64,000 nucleotides of DNA, taken from assembly GCA_040756055.1 (NCBI GenBank), contig JBFLZR010000003.1, positions 1 to 64,000 of the forward strand. The letters are read 5' to 3'. The notes beneath the pieces are model-generated. The model saw nothing but the letters and a program-made list of their open reading frames with translations, was not told the DNA's origin and did not search any database. Every line of letters starts with the position of its first letter. Position 1 is the stretch's first letter. Below are positions 17,307 through 26,226 of the stretch, in pieces. The position numbers and the translations under genes are program-made. This DNA comes from Candidatus Zixiibacteriota bacterium (GTDB lineage: Bacteria > Zixibacteria > MSB-5A5 > GN15 > FEB-12).

Positions 17307-17540
17307 TCAGTAATCAAACAGCGCAAATGAGGTCCCGTGGGTGTGAACCTCGATCGCCACATCAGGGCAGGTGATGGCGCAAATCTTGCAGCCGATACAG
17401 CGGGAGCTGTCTGCCATTTCCGCGTAGAAGTATCCCTTGATACCGATCTGTTTGGACATTCTCAGTATCTGCTGAGGACACGCCTTCACGCACAGCTCAC
17501 AACCTTTACAATGATTCTTATCTATGGTAACGCCGGGCAT
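17307..17540 (-). CDS. korD: 2x[4Fe-4S] ferredoxin subunit of the Kor complex
   Basis: A 77-residue protein (ATG 17540, AGGA seven bases upstream) with two clusters: CKGCELCVKACP and CIGCKICAITCPDVAIEV. It is the delta-type subunit or dedicated ferredoxin of the downstream alpha, beta and gamma subunits, and lies 25 bases before korA. Confidence 0.88.
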   Translation of the reverse strand: MPGVTIDKNHCKGCELCVKACPQQILRMSKQIGIKGYFYAEMADSSRCIGCKICAITCPDVAIEVHTHGTSFALFDY

Positions 17541-17557
17541 TAACAAGTCCTTTATTC

Positions 17558-18304
17558 TTACTTGGTCCCGCTTTGTTTCTTTCTTTCCCAGGGCTTCAAA
17601 AGCGACCGGTTGAGCGCGAGCACCGGCACGTCAATCCTGGCCGGGTCTATTCGCTCGAGCACTTCATCGGTGGCGCTCAAAAACACAATCGGCAAGCCCG
17701 TCTTTTTACTCACCCGGTGAGCCAACTCAAGGCCCGCCAGAATCGTCGCTTCGTCCGTATCATCCATCAAATGGGTGTTGGAAATTATACCCGTGAATTT
17801 CAGACGCGACGAAGTCTCAATCTCTTTTATCATCTTCAAACAGCCATCGACAGTCGATGTAAACGGGCGATTCAGGTTGAGCACCATCAACAGCTCATAT
17901 TCGTCGGGCGTAAAAGCATCCGCCAGGGAACTGAGCACCCTCGCGCCCGCATCATCACCACCCACATCGACGACAGTCGTACCACGGTGTTCTTTTAGTC
18001 TCGATTTTATCTGGGGGAGTATTATCGGAAGGTCGGCATAGAATTGTCCGCCTTTGGGATTGATGGCGTCAATACCCAACTTCTCGAGTTCCGCCGCCGC
18101 TTCTCTGGACCGGAAGTACGGATTGACAATATCGAGGTCCACTATCGCAATCGATTCATCAGGCGTGGCCCGATTAGCGACCAGATAGCGGGCGAGATTA
18201 ACCGAGACCTCGGATTTGCCACTACCATAACCGCCGACTATTATGATAATGCCGGTGGAAACATCTGGAGATCGAAACGCTATCACTAATTCATCCGACA
18301 ACAC
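17558..18304 (-). CDS. P-loop ATPase of unknown role, first gene of the Kor operon
   Basis: The 248-residue protein, apparently starting at GTG 18304, has a Walker A motif IIVGGYGSGKSEVSVNLARY, a DLDIVNPYFRSRE segment and VVDVGGDDAGARVL in a MinD/ParA/SIMIBI-like arrangement, plus LMVLNLNRPFT and ISNTHLMDDT. It lies 17 bases before the ferredoxin gene, so it is probably co-transcribed with korDABC. I do not recognise a named family. Assembly or regulation of the oxidoreductase is an inference from position only. Confidence 0.75.
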   Translation of the reverse strand: MLSDELVIAFRSPDVSTGIIIIVGGYGSGKSEVSVNLARYLVANRATPDESIAIVDLDIVNPYFRSREAAAELEKLGIDAINPKGGQFYADLPIILPQIKSRLKEHRGTTVVDVGGDDAGARVLSSLADAFTPDEYELLMVLNLNRPFTSTVDGCLKMIKEIETSSRLKFTGIISNTHLMDDTDEATILAGLELAHRVSKKTGLPIVFLSATDEVLERIDPARIDVPVLALNRSLLKPWERKKQSGTK

Positions 18305-18481
18305 TGTTTGATAACCTGTCTATTAACCAAAGCAGGATAAGCAATTTAGCGTGCTTTATCAAGGTGCCCCGCCATCATATCCCGACAAAACACCCTAAAA
18401 TTATCCTATTTCATTTCAATATCGATAATATCACGTCTTGGGTCAACAGTCTTTGTGAAAAAAATAACTATGCCATTCAAT

Positions 18482-18510
18482 TTGACACATCTCGAACTGA
18501 CCCGTATATT
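18482..18510 (+). promoter_or_regulatory. Sigma70-type promoter for the 18577 lipoprotein gene
   Basis: TTGACA (18482-18487), 17-base spacer, TATATT (18505-18510), 67 bases before the ATG. It is the best promoter match in this divergent intergenic region. Confidence 0.6.
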
Positions 18511-18576
18511 CGTCAAATATCATAGATTGTAATAAATTAACCGAACACCGAAAAATCAAGCCATTTTAGGGTTTTT

Positions 18577-19452
18577 ATGAAAATGCGCATATCTTGGTCT
18601 GACATCCTGAACACTGTCGTGACAATCGTGCTCTGTCTTACTCTCAACTCCTGTGGAAAGAATGAAGTAGCCGATAAGCAGACAGTAAATGACTTGAAAA
18701 CCGACTCCACGGAGAGTGCCTCCCAGTCAATCAGGGTAGGAGCCGATCTCGATCCCGGCGCTGAGCCAATAGAGGCGGACTATAGCGAATGGCAGGAGAC
18801 GACGGTTGGCATGGTGAAAGTCTTTTACCCGCCGGATCATGCCCATCGAAACAGCATCAGCGGACTGGCGCAGACTTATGGTGGTGCTCTGCGAAGCGCC
18901 TGCCGGTTTCTCGGCATAAACACACTGCCGGATACTCTCTTTGTCTTTTATTATACCGGCCCGGGGCAGGGCAGGGGCATGACGGGTCAACAATATCCCT
19001 TCTACGTTGGTGATACTCTGCATCAATGGCCTCCCTTCGCTCTTGGCACACCGCTTGTAAAATACCTTTTACCGAAATGGCAGTCGGAGCCGACAAAACA
19101 CATTTTCCTCGAACACGGGTTGAAGGCCTTGCTCGATAACTCGGGAACCGATTATCACGCCCGGACTCTTGAAAAGCTCGAAAACGGAACTTTCATGCCC
19201 CTGCGGGAGATGGCTACGGACACCACTTTCAACAGCAATGTAGAAAGAGCCCAGTCGGCGGTCGCCGCCTCGTTTGTCGACTTCGTTGTCTACGTCTACG
19301 GAATGGATAAATTCAAAGAGCTGTGGACCTCGAAAGGAAACTTCGAGGCTGATGTCAAGGCCGTTCTCGGCATCGATATCGATTCGCTGCAGGAGCAATG
19401 GCTGACTACAATAAAACAGGCGGTTGCTCAATCAAAGCAAAGCAATGGGTAA
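18577..19452 (+). CDS. Lipoprotein, peptidase-MA-like fold without HExxH
   Basis: The 291-residue product has a lipoprotein signal (VVTIVLCLTLNSCGKNE, lipobox LNSC). The body (FYPPDHAHRNSISGLAQTYGGALRSACRFLG..., HIFLEHGLKALLDNS, and ends VLGIDIDSLQEQWLTTIKQ) follows the layout of peptidase-MA-like proteins, which normally have HExxH followed by an EG[LI]A helix. Here no HExxH is present, and the remaining helix reads EHGLKALLD, so an inactive or non-peptidase role is likely. It overlaps nothing but is followed closely by the citrate-synthase-like gene. Function unknown. Confidence 0.65.
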   Translation: MKMRISWSDILNTVVTIVLCLTLNSCGKNEVADKQTVNDLKTDSTESASQSIRVGADLDPGAEPIEADYSEWQETTVGMVKVFYPPDHAHRNSISGLAQTYGGALRSACRFLGINTLPDTLFVFYYTGPGQGRGMTGQQYPFYVGDTLHQWPPFALGTPLVKYLLPKWQSEPTKHIFLEHGLKALLDNSGTDYHARTLEKLENGTFMPLREMATDTTFNSNVERAQSAVAASFVDFVVYVYGMDKFKELWTSKGNFEADVKAVLGIDIDSLQEQWLTTIKQAVAQSKQSNG

Positions 19453-19475
19453 AATATAACCTGCCCGGCGGGGGA

Positions 19476-20246
19476 ATGGATATGGCCGATAACAAATGGA
19501 AAACAGCTATTACCGATGCCACCAGGGAAAACATACGGGTACGCGGTTACTCCGTCACGGCTATGATGGAGAAACTGTCCTTTGCCGAAGCAGTATTTCT
19601 GGTTCTCAGGGGTGAGTTACCGTCGAAAGCCGAAGCTGTGATGATGAATGCTATCCTGGTCGCCACCGTAGATCACGGCCCCACGCCCCCATCGGTGCTG
19701 GCCGCTCGCACCTCCATGTCGGGCGGCAACCCTCTGAACGCCGCGATTGCTGCCGGTGTACTTGCGATAGGCGACACTCACGGTGGCGCTATCGAACAGG
19801 CTGCCCGGATTTTGCAGGAGTGGGCGCAAAAAGGGTTGGAAAGCATTGAAGCCGCGAATCAGCTTGTCTCATGGCTCGAGGAAAACAAAAAGCGCATGCC
19901 CGGCTTTGGGCATCAACTCCATGAGCGCGACCCTCGCACAACGAAGTTATTCGAACTGGCGACAACACAGGGCGTAAAAGGCAATCACGTTGAACTATGC
20001 CTTGCTGTCGAAAAGGTTCTGGCGGAGAGGACCGGCCGCGCTTTACCGATAAATATCAACGGTGCCGTTGCGGCGGTTATCTCCGATATGGGCTTCGACT
20101 GGCGTCTGGGAAAGGGGCTGTTCGTCATCTCCAGAGTCCCCGGGCTTGTCGCGCACGCCTACGAGGAGATGACGCGCGAAAAACCGATGCGCAAACTCGG
20201 CCCCACCCCTTTCGAATACGATGGTCCCAAAGAGAGAGATATCTGA
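19476..20246 (+). CDS. Citryl-CoA lyase-like (short citrate synthase family) protein
   Basis: The start is taken at ATG 19476 (MDMADNKWK; an ATG at 19482 is also possible), since the longer frame begins inside the previous gene. The 256-residue protein belongs to the short citrate-synthase superfamily seen in citryl-CoA lyases and the C-terminus of ATP-citrate lyase: THGGA, MPGFGHQLHERDPR and LFVISRVPGLVAHAYEE. Both active-site histidines are present. Where these enzymes usually read P-x-N-I-D-G-A, this one reads PININGAV, so the catalytic Asp is Asn195 (codon AAC). Activity may therefore be changed or lost. The product would split or form citryl-CoA in a TCA-like step. Confidence 0.75.
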   Translation: MDMADNKWKTAITDATRENIRVRGYSVTAMMEKLSFAEAVFLVLRGELPSKAEAVMMNAILVATVDHGPTPPSVLAARTSMSGGNPLNAAIAAGVLAIGDTHGGAIEQAARILQEWAQKGLESIEAANQLVSWLEENKKRMPGFGHQLHERDPRTTKLFELATTQGVKGNHVELCLAVEKVLAERTGRALPININGAVAAVISDMGFDWRLGKGLFVISRVPGLVAHAYEEMTREKPMRKLGPTPFEYDGPKERDI

Positions 20247-20320
20247 AAAGGGTTTTCGTCCGCCCGGTCGTTGCCGGAAAATCCTTGTTATATCTTCAAG
20301 CCCGTCGTATTTTGCCCACC

Positions 20321-21490
20321 ATGGATATAGTCAAAGGCAAAATCGATCAAGCAATCAAGATCCTTGGTGAACTTGAGCTTGACTGCTGGCTGGTTTTCGT
20401 CAGAGAAACCGAAATGGCCTCCGATCCGGTCATGCCTCTGGTGGTCGATCACAGCGTCGTGTGGGAGTCGTTTTTTATCTATACCCGCCACGGCGACGCC
20501 ATAGCGCTGGTAGGTAATTTCGACGAAGAGGATTTCAAAAAGTCCGGTCATTTCACCGAAGTTCTCTCCTATACCGAAGGCGTCAGCCAGGATTTTCGAA
20601 AAATTCTCAACCGGCTCGATCCCGCCCAGATCGCCATCAACTACTCCGTCAACGACTGCGCCGCCGATGGTCTCTCTCACGGTATGTATCTGCAACTCGA
20701 GGGCTATCTCAACAAAACCCCATATATCGAGCGGCTGATATCCGCCGAGCCAATCATCGCGCGCCTGCGTAGCCGTAAACTACCGTCGGAAATAAAACTT
20801 CTGAAAAAGGCCGCCGAGGTGGCCGACGAAGTCTGGCATAATGCCGTGAAGAAGATCCATTCCGGCATGAGCGAAATCGAAATCGCGGCGCTGATCGATG
20901 ACTTGATTGACAAAACAGGCAATGCCCGTTCGTTTGTGACCATCGTGAACGCCGGTGACAAAACTCGCCCCGGTCACTCCAGGCCCACCGGAGCCAAACT
21001 GGCGGGCGGTGATTTGCTGCACGTCGATTTCGGAGTTAAGCACCAGGACTACTGCTCTGATATACAACGCCTGCTTTATGTTAAACGTCCCGGAGAATCC
21101 ACACCACCGGCGGAACTGCTCGAAGCGTTCCAGATGGTCAATGAAATCATCACCGAGACGGCAACAATGTGCAGGCCGGGTGCAAAGGGTTTTGAGATCG
21201 ATGCCCGCGCCAGAGAGATGCTCGAGCAGAACGGCTATGCCGTCTACGAACACGCCCTTGGACATCAACTCGGGCGCAGTGTTCACGATGGTGGAGCGAT
21301 AATCGGGCCGAAATGGGAGCGATACGGCCTTACACCGACAATCCCTCTTGAAGAGAACAATGTTTTTACACTGGAACTCGAAATAATCCTGCCCGGTATC
21401 GGCTGTGTCGGTCTGGAAGAAGACGTAAAAGTTACGGAGAACGGCGCTGTATTCCTCAGCCCCAGACAAATGGAGCTTGCTGTCAAATGA
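20321..21490 (+). CDS. M24 family Xaa-Pro aminopeptidase
   Basis: The coding frame is open far upstream, but the protein homology begins at ATG 20321 (MDIVKGKIDQAI), giving 389 residues. It has the creatinase N-terminal domain and a pita-bread catalytic domain with the five metal ligands: LLHVDFGVKHQDYCSDIQR (two Asp), ALGHQLGRSVHDGG (His), FTLELEI (Glu) and GLEEDVKV (Glu). It should remove N-terminal residues before proline, using two metal ions. No clear Shine-Dalgarno site precedes the ATG. It ends in an ATGA overlap with the next gene. Confidence 0.88.
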   Translation: MDIVKGKIDQAIKILGELELDCWLVFVRETEMASDPVMPLVVDHSVVWESFFIYTRHGDAIALVGNFDEEDFKKSGHFTEVLSYTEGVSQDFRKILNRLDPAQIAINYSVNDCAADGLSHGMYLQLEGYLNKTPYIERLISAEPIIARLRSRKLPSEIKLLKKAAEVADEVWHNAVKKIHSGMSEIEIAALIDDLIDKTGNARSFVTIVNAGDKTRPGHSRPTGAKLAGGDLLHVDFGVKHQDYCSDIQRLLYVKRPGESTPPAELLEAFQMVNEIITETATMCRPGAKGFEIDARAREMLEQNGYAVYEHALGHQLGRSVHDGGAIIGPKWERYGLTPTIPLEENNVFTLELEIILPGIGCVGLEEDVKVTENGAVFLSPRQMELAVK

Positions 21491-22329
21491 GACGAAAACT
21501 TCTCTTGATCATCTGCATCGTGATTGTCGGTTGCTTGGCGTTCGGTTGCGCCCCTAAGCCAATAGTGGAAGAACAACCGACCGTTTGTCTGGCCCGCGAC
21601 CTCGGTGTCGATGTTAACACTCAGACAATGGATGTCCACTGGAAGACAGACTGCGCCAGCTTGATAAGCGGATTTAATATTTATATCAGTGACACCCCCC
21701 TCAATGACAAATACCCCGGCGCCGATCTCCCGGCAATGGTAAAGCCCTTCAATCCGGCTCCATATCCCGGTGATACTAATCCCGATGACGCTGTTGAACA
21801 CTTTATCGCCGATGGGCTTCAGGACGGCAAGAAATACTATGTTTCGGTTCGAGTGGTTATGCCAGATGGAACGGTGTCCAAACCATCCAACGAGGTTGTG
21901 GCTGTCTGCGGCCCAAGCGGTGAGATGGAACTGAGCATCAGATACAAATCCGACCACGATGGTTTTGCGTTCAGTCTCAACGATTATGTGCGCGCCGATG
22001 ACCTCAATAACGACCTGTATTACTTTTCCAAAGACGGCAAAGACTACCTTAACTCACCGGTTAAGCTTGATGGTTTTCTGAAGGCTAATCGCCTTCGCAG
22101 ACTACCCTTCAGGGGAGACTTCAACGATGTCAGGGAGATGCTCAACGGTATAACATCAGAGTCGAATGAAGATCGCCTGGAGGTGAGCAAAGGGGATTGG
22201 ATTCATTTGCAGACGCCGACCGGGGAGAACGCCGTTATCCGGGTTTTAGGGTTTAGCGGTGAGGGTTCAGACCGTAAAATTAGACTATTTTACGCTTTTA
22301 GTCCATATTCGCAGGAAATTCTATTCTGA
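21487..22329 (+). CDS. Lipoprotein with fibronectin type III-like domain
   Basis: The 280-residue protein has a lipoprotein signal (MRRKLLLIICIVIVGCLAFGCAPKP, lipobox AFGC). Residues about 40-150 look like one FnIII-type beta-sandwich (MDVHWKTDCASLISGFNIYIS ... GLQDGKKYYVSVRVVMPDG). The C-terminal half (RYKSDHDGFAFSLNDYVRADD...) is unassigned. ATGA overlap with the aminopeptidase suggests co-translation, but a functional link is not evident. Confidence 0.7.
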   Translation: MRRKLLLIICIVIVGCLAFGCAPKPIVEEQPTVCLARDLGVDVNTQTMDVHWKTDCASLISGFNIYISDTPLNDKYPGADLPAMVKPFNPAPYPGDTNPDDAVEHFIADGLQDGKKYYVSVRVVMPDGTVSKPSNEVVAVCGPSGEMELSIRYKSDHDGFAFSLNDYVRADDLNNDLYYFSKDGKDYLNSPVKLDGFLKANRLRRLPFRGDFNDVREMLNGITSESNEDRLEVSKGDWIHLQTPTGENAVIRVLGFSGEGSDRKIRLFYAFSPYSQEILF

Positions 22330-22381
22330 TCAACCGGATCACGCGCCACCTGTAACGTTTTGCTCAACAAGCGATTATAGC

Positions 22382-22409
22382 TTGACAAAAAGGGGTTTGG
22401 TATTATCTT
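22382..22409 (+). promoter_or_regulatory. Possible promoter for the subtilase gene
   Basis: TTGACA (22382-22387), 16-base spacer, TATCTT (22404-22409). The -35 box is perfect but the -10 is weak. It lies 131 bases before the ATG. Confidence 0.35.
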
Positions 22410-22539
22410 GAGGACAGCACTTTGAACGAAAATACTTCCTCAACGTCTGTATTTCGGGAAATAGATAACCGCCTCCGAATTTGTAGGGTTAAAACCGCCG
22501 GTGTTATTTTGTAAAAACGTAAGAATCAAAGGACTCTTG

Positions 22540-25500
22540 ATGAGAACAGTTGGATGGTCTCTGTTCTGTCTCGCTACTGTTTTTGTCCTGGCGGCTTCAA
22601 CTTTTGCTTCTGGAATAAATGACCAACCCGAAGGTCCGGTTCCGGGTCGATTTATTGTAAAACTTGCTGAGGGCAGGATCCCGGCAGCTATCGCTGCGGC
22701 GCAGGATGATCACGGGAAATTCCGTAAGGCGTTCAGGATGATACCGGATCAGAAACTTGTCGATGGAAACAAGTGGGACAGGTATTACGTTTTTCAATCG
22801 GACGACCCCGGCACTACCGCCGACGAGGTGCTAAAGAAGTTCGGCAGGGACAACGTTGAATACATAGAGCCGGACTATTACGTTCAGTTTCTTGAATTCC
22901 CTCAGGACTCACTTTTTTCCAATCAGTGGTATCTATATAACACCGGGCAGGAGTATCTCGGCATCGAGAGAGTGATTGGCGACGCCAACGATCTGCTGGT
23001 CTACAAAACCGGGACTCCTGATGTGGATGTCAGGCTCGTTGAATACTACACCAATACCCCGACCGACAAAACCGAGGTGGTCGTCGCCATAGTTGATACC
23101 GGGGTTGATTCAAAGCATCCGGAGCTTCAAGGGAAATTCTGGCAAAATCCTGACGAGATCCCCGATAATGGCATCGACGATGACCACAACGGGTATGTCG
23201 ATGACGTGATTGGTTTCGATATCACCGGAGACTACGAGACTCCCCTTGAGCCCATTGGCGACAACGACCCCAACGACCTTATCGGCCATGGCACGCACAT
23301 CGCTGGCATCGTAGCCGCCAGCGCCGACACCAGGGGCATTGCCGGAATTGCTCCCAACGCCAGGATAATGGCAATAAGTATTAACCCCAACACCACGACG
23401 AGTGCCGCTACCGAAGGTATTCTCTATGCGGTCAATTCGGGCGCGAGAATTATTAACGCGAGCTGGGGCACGATCTTCGAGTCATCCATGCTCCGCGAGG
23501 CCCTCGAATTTGCCCGCCTCAATAACGTTTTTGTCAGCATCGCCGCCGGCAATAGCGGCGACAACACTCGCGATTATCCGGCGGCGTATGACTCGTCGTT
23601 CGTGGTTACCGCGGGTGATTCCGATGGCTTCCTTACCCCATTCGCCACCTGGGGAGCGCACATCGATATCGTAGCCCCCGGATTGGATATTCTCTCGCTT
23701 CGCGCCGACGGTACGGATATGTATAGCTCCGTTGAACCGGGTGTGCGAATAATCGGTGATGACTCCCTGTATTATCTCTCCGATGGTTCATCCATGTCCG
23801 CTCCTATGGCCTGTGGAGCGGCCGCGCTGGTGCTCGCGAAAAGCCCCGGTCTTACGGTCGCCGAATTGGAAAATATTCTCCTTGAATCAGCAACGGACAT
23901 GCTCGACCCCTTCAATACTGGCGATAATCTGGTCGGCCCGGACACGTTTTCGGGGCACGGCTATCTGAATATCGATGCTGCCCTGGCGTCGCTTGTCCCC
24001 GGTACTATCGCAATAACGCAACCCGAGCGTTGGCAGAGATATACCACGGCGCTGGAAATCAAAGGAGCCGCCGTCAACAGTTATTCTGGCCCCTGGTATC
24101 TGGAGTATTCGGTGGGGTTCGACGAATATGATTGGCAACCCCTCGCCGACGGGTCCACACTACCGGCGGATTCGGTCCTGTACGTTTTTGACAATCCCGC
24201 CGTTGAAGGACCGGTTTACCTGCGCCTGACCGATTTCTGGGGCAACCAGTATGTCACGGGGTTCTATAACGTTCGTGCCAACACCGTGCGGCTCGATCAC
24301 CCGACCTCTGGTGAAGACGTTCAATACAATGTGGAAGTCAGGGGCTCGATGTTCGGCCCGACATATGATTCACTGAGATTGTATTATGTAAATGGATCGT
24401 CTCCGGTGCTGCTTTTGTCTTCGACCGCTGAGTACTTTGATTCACTGATCTACAACTGGGCGCTTTCCGGAACTGATACCGGTCAGTTCACGCTTTATTT
24501 GCAGGGTTTCTTTGACGGCGAAGAGATAACAGAATCCGCTGATATCCACGTATCCTCGGCCTTTGCCGAAGGCTGGCCTCGAACTCTGGGCGACGTGCCT
24601 GCCCGGTCTCCCGTTAGCGCTGATCTGGACCACGACGGTAGCTGCGAAATTATCCTTGGCACCGCCAGTGGACTGTACGTGTTCCATCCTGACGGAAGCA
24701 TTGTCGACGGTTTTCCGGTGCGTTGCGACGCGGATATGCGCAGTATTCCGGCAGTCTACGATGTCGATCGCGATGGGTACGACGAGATTATATGTACCGG
24801 CGATAGCGGCATCCATGTCTTCAATGGCGATGGGACCTATGCTGAAGGTTGGCCGCGAGACTGCTTCACCGGTGGCATCCCCTATGGATATGGCTACCCC
24901 AACCCGATTGTCGCAAAACTCGGTCTGGCGGAAGACTCGGCGATAGTGATCATCAACACTCTGGGCGAGATTCTTGCCTACGAGTTCAACGGCGATTCTT
25001 ATTTCTATGCCATGGACGGCTTCTTTGCTACTTTTAATCCGCGTATATCGGATTCGTATTCCAAAGGCGGAAGTACATCACCGCTTGTGACAACGGCGGA
25101 TTTGAACGCAGATGGACTGCAGGAGGTTGTCGGTTCCTACTCTGCTTCCGCCCCCTATTGCGGTGTCGGCATATTCGATGGTCGTACCGGACAGCCGGCT
25201 TTCGATCTCGAAGATCCTGTTGTAACCAGAGTGAGGATGGTTTACGGCACGGAATTGGCCGATCTTGACGGCGATTACATCCCGGAAGTCATTACGGCCG
25301 GATACGATGCCGATGTAATCCCTCACATCTGGATAAAGACCCGCGTGTTCGATGACTTTCCGGGTTTTCCCATCGCTCTGCCAGAGATGCAGGGTTGGGT
25401 AGGGTTGTATCCGATATTGGGTGATCTCGACCTCGATGGTATTCCCGAAATTCTCATCTCGTTTCACGAGTATGACATATCGCGCCTGTATATCTTCCGG

Positions 25501-26226
25501 GCCGATGGTACGGCCTACGCGCAGATGTCCGGTATGCCTTTCGGTGTCGCGTTCGCCGACTTCAACGTCTTCGGCGAGCCGATAGTTGCCAATGTCACCG
25601 GCGATGAATACCCCGAAATCATATTCAGGTCCGGTTACCTGCTTCCCAGCACTGGACGTGAACGCCTGTATATTCTCGACCACAATGCCGACCCTGTGCC
25701 TGGCTGGCCCGTCACAACACCGGCTCTGCCTTCTCAGGTCTTTTCGACCAGATTTATTCCGCTTGTCGATGATATCGACGCCGATGGGCTCGTAGATATA
25801 CTTCTGGTCAGCGACAATAACGATTTACTCGTGTGGAATTTCGATGCTCCAAGCGAAGATGGCGCCAATCGAGGTCGCTTTCTGGTCGATAATCTGAATT
25901 CGAACTACTATCGATCGCTCGATATACCGACTTCAACAGACGATCTTCGAACGCTGCTGCCGAACCGGGTGTCTCTGGCGCAGAATTATCCGAACCCGTT
26001 TAACCCGGCCACATCCATTCGCTTTCAATTGCCGGCGAGGTCTCGGGTCGCTCTCGAGGTGTTCAATATCCTGGGGCAGAGGGTAAGCATCCTGCTCGAC
26101 GAAGAACTGCCCGCCGGAACTCATATTGTTGACTTTGACGGCGCGACCCATGCCTCTGGAGTTTACCTCTATCGTCTGAAAACAGATAGTGCCACCCTGA
26201 CTAAAAAGATGGTGATGCTGAAATGA
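22540..26226 (+). CDS. Secreted subtilisin-like protease with VCBS/FG-GAP repeats and sorting tail
   Basis: The ATG at 22540, with AAAGGA six bases upstream, starts a clear signal peptide (MRTVGWSLFCLATVFVLAAS). The 1228-residue protein then has an inhibitor-I9-like propeptide (VPGRFIVKLAEGR), an S8 protease domain with all three catalytic residues (VAIVDTGVD, HGTHIAGI, DGSSMSAPMA), a sandwich region, and about seven Asp-rich calcium-type propeller repeats (for example ADLDHDGSCEIILGT, YDVDRDGYDEIICTG, GDLDLDGIPEILIS). It ends with the sorting tail NYPNPFNPATSIRFQLP...MVMLK. It is probably secreted and surface-attached through this tail. The next gene overlaps by ATGA. Confidence 0.92.
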   Translation: MRTVGWSLFCLATVFVLAASTFASGINDQPEGPVPGRFIVKLAEGRIPAAIAAAQDDHGKFRKAFRMIPDQKLVDGNKWDRYYVFQSDDPGTTADEVLKKFGRDNVEYIEPDYYVQFLEFPQDSLFSNQWYLYNTGQEYLGIERVIGDANDLLVYKTGTPDVDVRLVEYYTNTPTDKTEVVVAIVDTGVDSKHPELQGKFWQNPDEIPDNGIDDDHNGYVDDVIGFDITGDYETPLEPIGDNDPNDLIGHGTHIAGIVAASADTRGIAGIAPNARIMAISINPNTTTSAATEGILYAVNSGARIINASWGTIFESSMLREALEFARLNNVFVSIAAGNSGDNTRDYPAAYDSSFVVTAGDSDGFLTPFATWGAHIDIVAPGLDILSLRADGTDMYSSVEPGVRIIGDDSLYYLSDGSSMSAPMACGAAALVLAKSPGLTVAELENILLESATDMLDPFNTGDNLVGPDTFSGHGYLNIDAALASLVPGTIAITQPERWQRYTTALEIKGAAVNSYSGPWYLEYSVGFDEYDWQPLADGSTLPADSVLYVFDNPAVEGPVYLRLTDFWGNQYVTGFYNVRANTVRLDHPTSGEDVQYNVEVRGSMFGPTYDSLRLYYVNGSSPVLLLSSTAEYFDSLIYNWALSGTDTGQFTLYLQGFFDGEEITESADIHVSSAFAEGWPRTLGDVPARSPVSADLDHDGSCEIILGTASGLYVFHPDGSIVDGFPVRCDADMRSIPAVYDVDRDGYDEIICTGDSGIHVFNGDGTYAEGWPRDCFTGGIPYGYGYPNPIVAKLGLAEDSAIVIINTLGEILAYEFNGDSYFYAMDGFFATFNPRISDSYSKGGSTSPLVTTADLNADGLQEVVGSYSASAPYCGVGIFDGRTGQPAFDLEDPVVTRVRMVYGTELADLDGDYIPEVITAGYDADVIPHIWIKTRVFDDFPGFPIALPEMQGWVGLYPILGDLDLDGIPEILISFHEYDISRLYIFRADGTAYAQMSGMPFGVAFADFNVFGEPIVANVTGDEYPEIIFRSGYLLPSTGRERLYILDHNADPVPGWPVTTPALPSQVFSTRFIPLVDDIDADGLVDILLVSDNNDLLVWNFDAPSEDGANRGRFLVDNLNSNYYRSLDIPTSTDDLRTLLPNRVSLAQNYPNPFNPATSIRFQLPARSRVALEVFNILGQRVSILLDEELPAGTHIVDFDGATHASGVYLYRLKTDSATLTKKMVMLK

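Noticed and set aside
11329-18304. NAD-reducing hydrogenase operon
   Set aside because: The diaphorase subunits resemble HndABC/HoxFU, but no hydrogenase catalytic subunit or H-cluster motif is present; the partners are KorABCD.
18577-19452. Active peptidase-MA metalloprotease
   Set aside because: The HExxH zinc motif is absent; only the downstream helix pattern remains.
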